A stretch of DNA of 64,000 nt from Gemmatimonadota bacterium (GCA_016704465.1 JADJAD010000008.1:186001-250000); one strand, 5' to 3'. Numbered from the stretch's first letter, positions 47,152 to 56,050 are shown. Notes: generated by a model not told the origin, from the letters alone. Translations and numbers: made by a program.

Positions 47152-47715
47152 CTACGTCCTGAACTGAATATGCCAATGACCAGGCGCAACCCAATCGACA
47201 GCCGTCGGACCGAGAAGATCTAGCCGGGATACGACAAGCCCTCGATTGTACGGATGGTCGGCACCGACCTCCGGCTTCAGCGACCACGCGAAAGTGCGCG
47301 TCTGCTCGTCCGGGTGGCCCGTCAGTGCGATCGGTGGCGCATTCGGTGCGATGGCCATGTAGAAGAGCACACTTGCTGTCGAATCACGCGCGCCGAGAAA
47401 CCCTCGGCTGTGCAGGGCACTGCTCACGTTCCGTTGTTCCCACGTCAGGAGTACCCCTGACCGAAAGGCGGGCGAGAACGCGCCCTTGCCGATTGGACGC
47501 GTTCCTCCACCAGGCAGTACCGCCTCCAGGCGCCAGGTGCCCGGCAGGATTCGAGCGAGTTCCGCCGCGATGGAGCCGACGCTGGCAAGGTCCTGCGGCG
47601 TGGTAGACGACGGCGCGCCCATGGAGAGCGCGAACAGTCCCGCCATGAGCGGAGCGAACGGGCGGCTTACCGGACTTCCCTGCCAGCAGCCACGCGTGGT
47701 TCGGCGGCCTGTCAT
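47152..47715 (-). CDS. Exported hypothetical protein coupled to the amidohydrolase
   Basis: The ATG at 47715 overlaps the stop of the amidohydrolase by 4 bp (ATGA), giving 187 residues. The N-terminus is hydrophobic (P-L-M-A-G-L-F-A-L-S-M-G-A) and could be a signal peptide. The mature part has a lipocalin-like pattern opening L-P-G-T-W-R-L-E-A-V-L-P-G-G-G-T, with repeated hydrophobic strands. Family not recognised; similar G-T-W-R-L starts occur in small exported beta-barrel proteins. Translational coupling suggests a function with the amidohydrolase, though substrate and role are unknown. Confidence 0.55.
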   Translation of the reverse strand: MTGRRTTRGCWQGSPVSRPFAPLMAGLFALSMGAPSSTTPQDLASVGSIAAELARILPGTWRLEAVLPGGGTRPIGKGAFSPAFRSGVLLTWEQRNVSSALHSRGFLGARDSTASVLFYMAIAPNAPPIALTGHPDEQTRTFAWSLKPEVGADHPYNRGLVVSRLDLLGPTAVDWVAPGHWHIQFRT

Positions 47716-49184
47716 CGCACGGGTGCCCGCACTGCGCGTCCTGGAAGGACGCCTGACTGCACAACTCCGTCCCGCACGACGACCACTCCGTTGACGAGTA
47801 CGTGCGGAATGCCAGCAGGCGGCAGCGTCGGCTGCCGATACGTGGCCCGATCGATCACGCGAGCTGGGTCGAACAGGACGATATCGGCATCAGCGCCGAC
47901 CTGGATGCGTCCCTTGCGTCGCATCCCCGGCACACGACGCTCGAGTCGCCGTGCAGGATCGATGGTCATCTTCCGTAGTGCGTCCATCAACGACAGTGCC
48001 TTCACGTCGCGTACGTAGTGCCCGAGCACGCGCGCAAAGGTGCCGGCGACACGCGGATGGCCGATCGAGTCCTCGAGAATGCCGTCACTCGCGATCATCG
48101 GGAGTGGGTCAGTGACGGCCGCGACAACGTTCGCTTCCGTGTTGTTGAAGTCCACAAGCATGCCGCCGATCGCGTGATAGCGACCGAACGACTCGCGCGT
48201 GAGGCGTTCGCCCGTCGCCGGCCATTCAAACCGTCCGAACTTGGCGTCCGAATACGACTCCCACTGTTCGTGCTCGGCACTTTCGATCGGCGCCATCGAG
48301 GCGGTGTAAGGGTAGATCTCGGTCGTGATGTCGAGACCGCGTGCGCGCGCACCGCGAATCATGTCAAGCATGCGCGGCGTGTCCTCGCCGCCGGAACTCT
48401 GGATGTGGACGATGTGCGCCGCCGCGCCTGTCGCCGCACTGGCCGCTATCACTTCCTCCGTTTCAAGGAAGTAGTAGGGCTCCGCCAGCGCACGCATGTG
48501 CACGTGAACGGTGGCCTGAGAGGCGGCCGCGACACGAAAGAGCTCGTAGATCTCCCACGGGGTCGCGCCGGGCGTGAATTCGATGGTCGCGCCGACGGCC
48601 ACGGCGCCATGGTCAAGTCCACGTTTGGCGCCCGCCATGATGCTCGCCAGCTCGGTAGCCGTGGCGGCAGAAGATCGCGCCGCGCCGCTCGCGTCTTGGC
48701 GGCTGGTGTCGCCCATCGCACGCATGCGCAACCACTCGTGCCCAACGCTCACGCCGTAGTTGATCAAGGCACCGCTGGCGCGCGCACGATACCACGCGAC
48801 GACATCGTCGGTGCCGCCTTCAAGTTCAAGTGCGGTCGTCGTTCCATCGAGCACTTCCACGCGATAGCCCGCAGGGGACTGCGCGTGTTGGTGTAGGTCA
48901 ATGAAGCCTGGCGCGACGACGAGGCCGCGCGCGTTGAGCGTATCGCGTCCTTGCAACGACTGGGTGGTGACGGTGCGGATGGTCCCGTTGGAAATTCCGA
49001 CGGAACGTACCGCGGACAGCCCCGATGCCGGATCCATGACGCGTCCGTTCAGGATGACGACGTCATCCACGGGCATCCGTGTTCTGTCACCAGGGGTCCC
49101 GGAGTGCGTCGGCCCGGCCGAAGTCCTCTGCGAGAGACCCAGGAGGATCATTGCAGGTAGCGCCACTCTCAGCTGCTTGAACAC
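47712..49184 (-). CDS. Exported amidohydrolase, D-aminoacylase-like
   Basis: The 490-residue product has a signal peptide and the amidohydrolase fold typical of N-acyl-D-amino-acid deacylases: an N-terminal beta sandwich (V-V-I-L-N-G-R-V-M-D-P), the metal motif F-I-D-L-H-Q-H (HxH), E-L-E-G-G in place of the family carboxylate region, V-H-V-H-M-R, H-I-V-H-I-Q-S-S-G and A-S-D-G-I near the end, then the C-terminal G-A-D-A-D-I-V-L-F-D-P. It likely hydrolyses an amide bond of a D-amino-acid derivative or related compound in the periplasm; the specific substrate cannot be read. It is first gene of a two-gene unit. Confidence 0.8.
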   Translation of the reverse strand: MFKQLRVALPAMILLGLSQRTSAGPTHSGTPGDRTRMPVDDVVILNGRVMDPASGLSAVRSVGISNGTIRTVTTQSLQGRDTLNARGLVVAPGFIDLHQHAQSPAGYRVEVLDGTTTALELEGGTDDVVAWYRARASGALINYGVSVGHEWLRMRAMGDTSRQDASGAARSSAATATELASIMAGAKRGLDHGAVAVGATIEFTPGATPWEIYELFRVAAASQATVHVHMRALAEPYYFLETEEVIAASAATGAAAHIVHIQSSGGEDTPRMLDMIRGARARGLDITTEIYPYTASMAPIESAEHEQWESYSDAKFGRFEWPATGERLTRESFGRYHAIGGMLVDFNNTEANVVAAVTDPLPMIASDGILEDSIGHPRVAGTFARVLGHYVRDVKALSLMDALRKMTIDPARRLERRVPGMRRKGRIQVGADADIVLFDPARVIDRATYRQPTLPPAGIPHVLVNGVVVVRDGVVQSGVLPGRAVRAPVR

Positions 49185-50035
49185 GCGACCTCACAGTGCC
49201 GAGGAAGCTCCGGCCGGTCGCCGAAGGCACAAGCTCACCAGAATGGGAATCAAGAAAGCGCGGAAACGGAGTTGCCGCCAATACGAGATTCGCGGTCTGC
49301 TGGCAGCCCCTGTTGGGCGGCGGAGCTAGGATCCGCCGCCCGCACGAGTTACTGCGAGAATCTCGAACGGCGTGCTCGCGAGAGTCACCCTGCAGTCTCG
49401 CCGACTGTTGCGAATGCACCGACTCGCGGTTGTAGTGACGCGATAGTGCTCCGTGAGCGATACGAGCCATCGGATTCCGATGCGTCCTTCCGAGGGGAAA
49501 GGGCGGTCGTGGGCAGGGACGTGCGGCAGGCAACCGTGGGCAGCACTATGCGCGACACGGAAAGGAGAAGCACTGGCAACCTCACATCGCCTCCCCTTTC
49601 GCTGCGCTGGAGCCTTCCAGCTACAGCTCGGCGGATTCTTTCAGGACATCTTTCGCCAAGCGAGTGAGCGCCTTCGGATTGCCTTGAGTCAGCAGGTCCT
49701 AAACGCATCGATCGGCTCCGCCTGAGCCGTGTAGCTACAGCGTCACTGCAGGTGCTGCACTGATCGTAAGCGGCCGAGTCACGTGGTTGACGGCAACCGA
49801 AAATGCGCTCGCACCAACCCCGAGGTCCTGACAACTCGTGCGCAAAACCAGCAGAAGGGAACCGCCGAACGTACGCCGCGGTCGTAGCATGATTGCGGCC
49901 ATGCCGTTCACGCATGACAGGTAGAGCGTTCAGCCTCGGCCGCGGCGCGTATCGCCGTACGGTTGCATGCTGTGGCTATGCCGCTCGCATCAGAATGCTC
50001 CGGCCGTCGAGCCGCGGTTCTGTGTTTGATGGCGC
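49185..50035 (+). other. Gene-poor stretch of about 850 bp
   Basis: No convincing gene is seen. On the minus strand, near 49621-49690, a short open piece reads D-L-L-T-Q-G-N-P-K-A-L-T-R-L-A-K-D-V-L-K before a stop, which looks like the end of a real protein, but a stop codon precedes it immediately; it may be a remnant. Other frames are Arg/Ser-rich shadows. Base composition is visibly less GC-rich than neighbouring genes, which fits imported or decayed DNA. Confidence 0.4.
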
Positions 50036-50461
50036 TCACACATGCTTGATCCATTGTCGGACAATCTGCTCAACAGCGCGCGCCTTGCTCCTCAACTCGG
50101 CAATACCCGAGAACTCAATCGTCGCCCGGTCCTTGGCCAGCCACTTGAGCAGCTTCTCCGGATCCGTGATTCGGATTCCACCCGCAGGCAGGTCGCGAAC
50201 CCTTGCACCCAGGTGCAAGATCACCCCGATACCCGCCTTCGTACGGAGGTTGGTAGTGGCGAAGTACTCCGTCGTACGAAAGCTAGGCGCGTTCCACTTC
50301 ACGCCCTCCGCAATGGAGGCATCGCTGTCTCGAAGGCATCGTCGCAGGTGCTCGATCGCGTCTTTGTGCGGATGAACGAGCGACTGCATCAACTCGTCAA
50401 CTGCCTCGGTCGTATCGGCGCGACTGCTATGCTTGGGCGTTGCAGACCTCATTGGTGGCAT
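50036..50461 (-). CDS. DUF1801 family protein
   Basis: The 141-residue product shows DUF1801 (YdhG/YjbR-like fold) features: H-P-H-K-D-A-I-E-H-L-R-R near residue 30, G-V-K-W-N-A-P-S-F-R, and F-S-G-I-A-E-L-R-S-K near the C-terminus. Members are small cytosolic proteins of unknown biochemical role. No operon partners: the next gene downstream is the gene-poor stretch and upstream is divergent. Start ATG 50461. Confidence 0.8.
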   Translation of the reverse strand: MPPMRSATPKHSSRADTTEAVDELMQSLVHPHKDAIEHLRRCLRDSDASIAEGVKWNAPSFRTTEYFATTNLRTKAGIGVILHLGARVRDLPAGGIRITDPEKLLKWLAKDRATIEFSGIAELRSKARAVEQIVRQWIKHV

Positions 50462-50714
50462 CGCGTGTCCTTACACTCGAGAGGCGGTCAGACGCGCAAA
50501 CGCGGCAGCGGGCGAACGCAATAGAGCGCGCGGACCCCATTAACGGTAGATCGCACGTCTGCTGGCAGAATACCCCGTCGGCGAGTCGGTGAGCAGGCGG
50601 CACATCATCGTCACGGACCACAGCTGGCGGTGCCTGCTGACTCGCGGGCGACACGTCTGCCGGACAGATTGAGCGTGGTTGTCGTCTGCCTCCCTGTGAT
50701 CCTTCGAGGATGCC

Positions 50715-52199
50715 ATGCTACGTGCCCGCCGCGGTCACGCGATTCGACTCGCCCTCCTTACGCTGTCGATCACGGCAGCTCCCTTGGTCGCGCAGGAGGG
50801 GTACGCACACTTCACGACGGACTTTCCCGCCGAGGAGTTCGCGGCGCGACGCGCGCGGATCTTCGATGCCATCGGCACGAACGGCATCGCCCTCGTGCAG
50901 GGGGCTGCGTCGCCCCACGGCTACACGCGCTTCCGGCAGACGAACGAGTTCTACTACCTCTCCGGGATCGAGGTCCCCCACGCCTACTTGCTGCTGGACG
51001 GCGGGAGTCGGCGCGCGACGCTGTACCTCCCGCACCGGAACCCCGGACGCGAGCGCAGCGAGGGCAGGATGCTGTCCGCCGAGGATGCCGCGGAAGTGAC
51101 GCGCCTCTCCGGGATCGACGCGGTCGAGCCCGTCGAGCTGATGGGAGAACATCTGGCGCGGATGCAACAGCGCGCCACGCGCGACGCGTTCACGCCGCAC
51201 GCCCCCGCGCAGCTCACCGCCATGAGTCGCGACCTTGGATTGCGCTCCAATGCGGACATCGCGTCCGATCCGTGGGACGGGCGGCTCGCCCGCGAGGCGG
51301 TGTTCATCGACCACCTGCGCACACGCCTGCCTCGCATGACCGTGCGTGACCTCACGCCCATCCTCGACTCGCTCCGCAACATCAAGAGTGCGCGCGAGAT
51401 CGCCCTGATCCGGAAATCATCCGACCTCGCGTCGGCGGCGATCATGGAAGCGATGCGCTCGGTGGAGACCGGGGTCGTGGAGAGCGACGTGGATGCGTTG
51501 GCGAAGTTCATCTACCACCGTAACGGGGCAACGGAAGACGCGTACTACTCGCTCGTGGCCTCGGCGACCAACGCGTACTACCCGCACTATCACGAGGGGA
51601 AGCGGGTCATGCAGGACGGCGACTTCCTGCTCATGGACTACGCGCCGTCGGTGGGCTACTACACGAGTGACGTCACGCGCATGATGCCGGTCAACGGAAA
51701 GTTCTCGCCGGTCCAGCGGGAGCTATACGGCTTCTACCTCGCCACGTACAAGGCGATCATCGCCGCGATGAAGCCGGGCGTCACCGCGCAAGCCGTTAGG
51801 CAGCAGGCCGCCGCCGACATGCGCCGTACGCTCGCGGCAACGCGATTCTCCAAGCCGGTGTATGCCGCCGCGGCCGAGCGCTACGTCGAGCAGTACGAGG
51901 CCGGGGCGCGCAACCCCCAGGCGACGTTGGGCCACACGGTGGGGATGGCCGTGCACGATGACGGGGCCACCGGGGGGCTGTTGCGCGAGGGCATGGTCTT
52001 CTCGATCGAGCCCGCACTCGTCGTGCCTGAGGAGAAGATCTACATCCGCATGGAGGACATGTTCGTGGTGACGGCCACTGGGGTGGAGTGGCTCAACCGG
52101 CACCTGCCGATGGAGATGGACGAGATCGAGGCGCTGATGAAAGAGACGGGGATTCTTCAGCGATATCCATCGCTCGTGGCGAGCAAGTCGAAGATGTAG
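50715..52199 (+). CDS. Exported Xaa-Pro aminopeptidase-like protein (M24B)
   Basis: From ATG 50715 (GAGGA upstream) the 494-residue product starts with a signal peptide ending P-L-V-A-Q. It has the aminopeptidase P N-terminal domain (R-R-A-R-I-F-D-A-I-G; Y-Y-L-S-G-I-E) and the pita-bread M24 catalytic domain. All five metal ligands are in place: D in L-M-D-Y-A, D in T-S-D-V-T-R, H in L-G-H-T-V-G-M, E in S-I-E-P-A, E in R-M-E-D-M. It should remove N-terminal residues preceding proline from peptides in the periplasm. One CGTTAGG word (51794) lies in the gene. Confidence 0.9.
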   Translation: MLRARRGHAIRLALLTLSITAAPLVAQEGYAHFTTDFPAEEFAARRARIFDAIGTNGIALVQGAASPHGYTRFRQTNEFYYLSGIEVPHAYLLLDGGSRRATLYLPHRNPGRERSEGRMLSAEDAAEVTRLSGIDAVEPVELMGEHLARMQQRATRDAFTPHAPAQLTAMSRDLGLRSNADIASDPWDGRLAREAVFIDHLRTRLPRMTVRDLTPILDSLRNIKSAREIALIRKSSDLASAAIMEAMRSVETGVVESDVDALAKFIYHRNGATEDAYYSLVASATNAYYPHYHEGKRVMQDGDFLLMDYAPSVGYYTSDVTRMMPVNGKFSPVQRELYGFYLATYKAIIAAMKPGVTAQAVRQQAAADMRRTLAATRFSKPVYAAAAERYVEQYEAGARNPQATLGHTVGMAVHDDGATGGLLREGMVFSIEPALVVPEEKIYIRMEDMFVVTATGVEWLNRHLPMEMDEIEALMKETGILQRYPSLVASKSKM

Positions 52200-52471
52200 A
52201 CGGGGGACGAGTTCGCGAGAGCGGGCAGCCGCGTTCGTCGCACTGAGGCGGTGCGCGACCGCACGGGGAGGGCGGGGCATCGCCAGCGGCGAAGAAATCG
52301 ACGGCAAGGACGAGCGAGCCGCTCTCATACCGTGCTCCGCCGCTCGGGCGCAACCAGCGGGCCGCTGCCGAGCTCACCCGCGTTCGTCAGCAGCAACGTG
52401 TGATAGGTGGCGCCAACCCGCGCGACCGTCTTCGTGCGCCTTCCCGGTAACGCCGCCATTCCACCAGTGCC

Positions 52472-53296
52472 TCACCACGGGTAAGCGCCACCCATCAGGT
52501 CGTATCCGTACTGCAAGGTCGATGGCCGTAGCACCACGCCGCCCACGAGCGGATGAGTGCCCTGCAGGCTCCAAACCGACCCGCTTCCACATTCCTGCTC
52601 ACGATGTCCGGCGAACGCCACGCGAACAATGTTCTGTACCGTGGACAGCAGTGGAGGGAAGAACACCTGCATTCCAGCAGATCCGACTCCTCCCGTGACG
52701 GCTCCCGTCGGCATGCACTCGGCGGCAACACGCAGCCCGGCGACGCTCACCGCGCCCCGCCAATTCCCGTCGGATCTCTGGATGAGCGTCACGTCGCCGT
52801 ACGTGGCGTGGTGACCCTTGCCGCGCATGTACGCGACATACGCGCTGTCGGGCATCCAGAACTCCAGGGCGAGAAACGGCTGTCCTGGTCCGAGATCCGT
52901 CGCTGGATCTGACGGCGCGATCCGAGCGAACCACAGCGCCGCGGCTCCATGCTCCGGCCAGTTCGGCGCGCGCCCATCGATCGTGAACGTCCCCATTCGA
53001 ACGATTTCGAGAAACGAAATGCCCCAGTGACCATGCGCGGGGTGCTCGGCGAGGTAGTCCGTCGCCCAGCGGACACCCCCCGTGGCCAGTTCGCTCACGG
53101 TAAGGAACCGCAGGGATTGTGGGAGCTGGCGCCCTACGGTGACGGGATCAAAGGTGACGTAGGCAATAATCTCATGCGGCTGACGCACCACCCATTGGGT
53201 CTGAGCACCGTTGGGAAGGGCCGGAACTTGCGCGGGAGCTTCTGTCGCTGCCAACCATGAGCAGAGGAGCGCGAGAACCACCAAATACGGCCTCAT
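52472..53296 (-). CDS. Exported hypothetical protein
   Basis: ATG 53296 gives 274 residues beginning with a signal peptide (Y-L-V-V-L-A-L-L-C-S-W-L-A-A, cleavage near A-P-A-Q). The mature protein contains W-G-I-S-F-L-E-I-V-R-M, A-A-L-W-F-A-R-I and F-L-A-L-E-F-W-M-P-D motifs that recall acetoacetate-decarboxylase-like or DUF2071-type beta barrels, but I cannot assign a family with confidence. A longer start at 53497 would overlap the toxin remnant on the other strand. Upstream lies the divergent broken toxin-antitoxin pair. Confidence 0.6.
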   Translation of the reverse strand: MRPYLVVLALLCSWLAATEAPAQVPALPNGAQTQWVVRQPHEIIAYVTFDPVTVGRQLPQSLRFLTVSELATGGVRWATDYLAEHPAHGHWGISFLEIVRMGTFTIDGRAPNWPEHGAAALWFARIAPSDPATDLGPGQPFLALEFWMPDSAYVAYMRGKGHHATYGDVTLIQRSDGNWRGAVSVAGLRVAAECMPTGAVTGGVGSAGMQVFFPPLLSTVQNIVRVAFAGHREQECGSGSVWSLQGTHPLVGGVVLRPSTLQYGYDLMGGAYPW

Positions 53297-53329
53297 ACCT
53301 GCCTTGAGCCTGAGAGGGACTCCCACGCG

Positions 53330-53585
53330 TTGGCGGTAGGTCGTCGGTTGACGGATGGAACTCATGCGGCTCTGGGGCAAGTTCAGCCGACGGTCGGGAC
53401 CGGTGTCTTCGAGTTGCGCGTGCGTGCGGACGGCGCGTATCGCGTATTCTATGTGGTGAAGTTCGCGGAAGGGATGTACGTGCTGCACGCGTTTCACAAG
53501 AAGGGGGGGGCAGACGGCCCGACTGGACCTGGCGGTCGGGACGGAACGGTATCGGCAGCTCCTCGCGCAGCGCGGGGGCGGCTAA
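53330..53585 (+). pseudogene. RelE/HigB-like toxin (phage-derived Gp49 type), frameshifted
   Basis: The frame encodes V-F-E-L-R-V-R-A-D-G-A-Y-R-V-F-Y-V, then V-L-H-A-F-H-K-K, the core of HigB/Gp49-like mRNA endonuclease toxins. A G8 tract at 53503-53510 then breaks the frame: with seven G's the protein would continue Q-T-A-R-L-D-L-A-V, then Y-R-Q-L-L-A-Q-R, the normal C-terminus, to a stop at 53583. The N-terminal part is also shorter than usual (a gap before P-T-V-G). The start is unclear (TTG 53330 is only the first in-frame candidate). The partner antitoxin begins 13 bp downstream. Confidence 0.65.
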
Positions 53586-53598
53586 GGAGCGCGGAACA

Positions 53599-53898
53599 AT
53601 GGCGATCAAAGTGCGCCGCGGGAGCGGCAACGTCTTTGCGGATCTCGGGTTCGACGCGGAGTCGGCCACACACCTGCAGTTGCGATCGGAGCTGATGGTC
53701 GAGCTGCGGAAGCTACTGACCGCGCGCGGGGCGACGTAGGCGCAGATGGCGCGCCTGCTGGACGTCTCCCAGCCGCGCGTGAGTGACCTGCTCCGTGGCA
53801 AGATCGACCGTTTCAGCGTGGACACGCTCATCAAGCTGCTCGGCAAGGCCGGGGCGGACGTACGTGTCGTCGTGTGCGACAAGTCGAGCGCGGCTTGA
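53599..53898 (+). pseudogene. HTH antitoxin of the HigA/XRE type with an amber stop
   Basis: From ATG 53599 the frame reads N-V-F-A-D-L-G-F-D-A-E-S-A and, after T-A-R-G-A-T, meets TAG at 53737-53739 where a Gln codon (CAG) is expected. It then continues in frame with A-Q-M-A-R-L-L-D-V-S-Q-P-R-V-S-D-L-L-R, the helix-turn-helix of XRE-type antitoxins that pair with HigB/Gp49 toxins, to a TGA at 53896. Without the stop it is 99 residues of normal length. As read, the DNA-binding half is lost unless the stop is suppressed. The stop codon overlaps the L'-like box of a half attC site. Confidence 0.75.
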
Positions 53899-53912
53899 CG
53901 CCACCGTTAGGC
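53893..53912 (+). other. Half-site resembling integron attC (L' - 6 bp - R')
   Basis: GCTTGAC (53893-53899), six bases, then GTTAGGC (53906-53912) have exactly the box sequence and spacing of one arm of the complete attC at 63718-63777. The other arm is not found on either side, so this may be a truncated attC or chance, given how common CGTTAGG is here. Confidence 0.35.
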
Positions 53913-54338
53913 AACCACGGTGCACGGCGACAATTGGGCAGCGTGCCGATGCGTAAAGTTCCGTTCGAACGAGAAACGCACATCCCGCTGGAGTCGCAGT
54001 GATCGTCTCAACGACGCCTCCCACCGAGGAAACCCTGGGTTCAAACTTCACGTGGTCGACGGTCGTCCCACTGAGATGCCGAGTCATGTCCACGGCGTCC
54101 TGCACGTTCATCAAGTGCCAGGCGATAGCAACCGAGCCGCCAACAAGCCTGCCGGCAGGATCGCGATCTCCGCCCCGCTGCGCGCCGTATTTCACGGTAT
54201 TGCCCGCAACATCCCAATGGACTCGCGTTGTCGATCTGGCGGCGATGTCCAGCACAGACACGGATGGCTCGCCATCTTAGCCGGCAGTTTGCGCCAACCG
54301 CCGTTAGGCAGGCGGGGACGGTGCTCGCCTCGGCCGCG
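53913..54338 (+). other. Region without a firm gene
   Basis: The best candidate is a minus-strand frame starting at GTG 54261. Its first about 100 residues (ending near V-E-T-I-T-A-T-P) have a protein-like composition, but it then runs through the half attC and the reverse of the antitoxin gene, so it is not a complete ordinary gene. A second GTTAGGC (54303-54309) is followed on the minus strand by a small hairpin, GGCGGTT/AACTGCC. Confidence 0.35.
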
Positions 54339-54707
54339 TCACTCCCGAATCGAGAATCGAATCGTCACGCGCCTGCGGAGTGTCGGCGCGCTGGCGCCAT
54401 CCGACCCCGTCGTGATCTCGAGTTGCACGCCGTCCTCGCCGAGAAATCCCGCGCTCGGAGCGTACACGTAAACGGCGGACCAGTTGGTGGTCGAGTCTCG
54501 CCGGATCTCGCTCAACGAGAAGTGCTCGGCCTGCGACACTATTCGCGCGCCGTCTTCGACCCCGGTCACCATCGCGAACTGATACGTCTCACTAGTTCGG
54601 AGCGATACGAAGATGGTCTCAGCATCGCCGGAGCGGTCGCAGGCTGTCACACCCGCGGCTGTGCAGAGCAACAACAGGGCCAGAACGACTCCGCGAGGGT
54701 TGGACAT
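54339..54707 (-). CDS. Small lipoprotein of unknown function
   Basis: ATG 54707 has a strong AGGAGGGGGGAG ribosome site. The 122-residue product has a signal peptide with lipobox-like G-V-T-A-C, then a beta-rich domain (T-I-F-V-S-L-R-T-S-E-T-Y-Q-F, F-S-L-S-E-I-R, L-E-I-T-T-G-S-D). Unknown family; the size and fold suggest a periplasmic or outer-leaflet lipoprotein. It lies just upstream (in coordinates) of the IS3 element, whose end is within 75 bp of its start, so its promoter may be affected. Confidence 0.65.
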   Translation of the reverse strand: MSNPRGVVLALLLLCTAAGVTACDRSGDAETIFVSLRTSETYQFAMVTGVEDGARIVSQAEHFSLSEIRRDSTTNWSAVYVYAPSAGFLGEDGVQLEITTGSDGASAPTLRRRVTIRFSIRE

Positions 54708-54780
54708 ACTCCCCCCTCCTCTTAGCGATTGAAGCGCCACTCTCGCTCGCACTACCCGACGATTCCGCATTCACGTTGTG

Positions 54781-55524
54781 GGTCCCCCCGTCCTTTCTCC
54801 ACCGATAGGCCGACCGTCGGACCAAGGGTGAGGATTGGAAGGCACGCGCGCACTCGCTCGGGGTGAGGGGGTACCAGGCTTCATGAGGGCGCTCCTCGTT
54901 GTACGCTCGGCGCCGGCGTTCGATGTGGAAGCGGGCGTCCGCGAGGCGGAGGAAGTAGTGCTGGTTGTGGCATTCGTCCCGAAAGCGGCCATTGAATGAT
55001 TCGAGGTGTGCGTTGTGAATCGGCACCCCGGCTGAATGAACGCGGGCGCAATGCCGCGGTCCGCCGCCCAGGCGTCGAGTGCCCGACTGCCACATTCGCT
55101 GCCGTTGTCGCGAGACAGCCGCACCGGCTGCCCGCGCGTGGCGATCACGGCGTCCAGCGCCGCGATCAGGGCCACGCTCGGTAAGCTGTAGTTGACGGTG
55201 ATCATCAGGGTTGCCCGTGTGCACCCATCGACCGGCGTGCCGCAGCGGATGCGACACCCCGATGCGAGTTGATCACGCACGAAGTCGATGCCCCAGGTGT
55301 CGTTGGGCACTGTGGCCTTGGGGCGCGACACCCGCGGTACGGCGAGCCGCTTGCGTTTGCGCCGTGGCACCGCCAATCCCTCGAGGCGGTACAGGCGTTC
55401 GATGCGTTTGCAGTTCACGCGCTACCCCTCGCGTTGCAGCTTCCAGTGCAGTCGTGGCACCCCCCAGCGCACGTACGTCGTCGCGAGCGCGCGGAGCTGG
55501 TCGCACATCGCCGCGCCACCGTAG
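54781..55524 (-). pseudogene. IS3-family transposase OrfB, broken
   Basis: Two frames together give the integrase: R-V-N-C-K-R-I-E-R-L-Y-R-L-E-G-L-A-V, then W-G-I-D-F-V-R-D, S-R-D-N-G-S-E-C-G-S; then in another frame H-N-A-H-L-E-S-F-N-G-R-F-R-D-E-C-H-N-Q-H and Y-N-E-E-R-P-H. So the D, D, E residues exist but are split. Lesions: TAG at 55422-55424 just before R-V-N-C, where relatives have an aromatic residue, and a 1-base loss in the C4 run at 55026-55029. The N-terminal part is also missing. Confidence 0.75.
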
Positions 55525-55791
55525 TCACCGTCCGTTTCCCAGGACGTCCTTCAGGATCGGGAGGTTGAGCGCTTGATCGGCCACCAGCCGCTTGAGGCGG
55601 CGATTCTCCTCCGTCAGCGCTTTCAACCGTTTGGCTTCGTTCACTTGGAGATCGCCATAGCGCTTCTTCCAGTGGTAGAACGTGGGGAGCGAGATGCCAT
55701 GGCGCCGGATCAGGTCCGCGCTCGACGCGCCCGCGGCGTGTTCCTGGAGGATGGCAACGATCGGCTCGGTGGTGCATCGCGAGGTCTTCAT
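55525..55791 (-). CDS. IS3-family transposase OrfA
   Basis: This 88-residue helix-turn-helix protein matches OrfA of IS407-type elements throughout: P-I-V-A-I-L-Q-E, R-R-H-G-I-S-L-P-T-F-Y-H-W-K-K-R-Y-G (HTH), then the leucine-zipper-like E-E-N-R-R-L-K-R-L-V-A-D-Q-A-L, ending K-D-V-L-G. Complete in length, but without a working OrfB it cannot drive transposition by itself. Confidence 0.8.
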   Translation of the reverse strand: MKTSRCTTEPIVAILQEHAAGASSADLIRRHGISLPTFYHWKKRYGDLQVNEAKRLKALTEENRRLKRLVADQALNLPILKDVLGNGR

Positions 55792-55882
55792 CAGGGCTCC
55801 TGGCCGCGCCTACGAACGGCGGTGGGAGGCCCGACTGTCAACCGTCAACTGGAGGGAATGGCGGGGGGGGGGCCTCACCTAG

Positions 55883-56050
55883 GCGCGGTGTGGCCGCGAG
55901 CAGGCCCTGGAACTCAAGATTCTCAACGCGCTCAAGCGCATGGACGAGGGGCGCTACGGCGGGTGCGCCACCTGCGGGGGCGCGCTGCCGTACGGTCGAC
56001 TACTCGTGATGCCGGAGGCGAGGACCTGCGCCGCGTGCGGCGCTGGTTAG
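55883..56050 (+). pseudogene. 3' stump of a DksA/TraR-type zinc-finger gene
   Basis: After a stop at 55880 the + strand is open to TAG 56048-56050 and reads L-K-I-L-N-A-L-K-R-M-D-E-G-R-Y-G, then C-A-T-C-G, and near the end C-A-A-C-G. This is the C-terminal C4 zinc finger of DksA/TraR-family regulators (R-I-x-x-G-x-Y-G-x-C). The N-terminal coiled-coil part is gone, presumably lost at the IS3 boundary about 45 bp upstream. No start codon or ribosome site is evident, so it is not expected to be expressed. Confidence 0.7.

Larger units (their letters stand above)
54778..55835 (-). mobile_element. Degenerate IS3-family (IS407-like) insertion sequence
   Basis: The element encodes an OrfA (55525-55791) and a broken OrfB on the minus strand. 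Possible imperfect terminal inverted repeats are 54778-54793 and 55820-55835 (10 of 16 bases match; low confidence on exact ends). At about 1.06 kb it is shorter than typical relatives, mainly because the start of OrfB is missing. It lies between an intact lipoprotein gene and the 3' stump of a DksA-type gene, suggesting insertion followed by deletion. No target duplication was recognised. Confidence 0.7.

Noticed and set aside
54278..54309. A short attC-like element with a GGCGGTT/AACTGCC hairpin next to GTTAGGC
   Set aside because: Only about 35 bp long, the second core box is poor (GCTAAGA) and no cassette ORF is framed by it; too weak to call.
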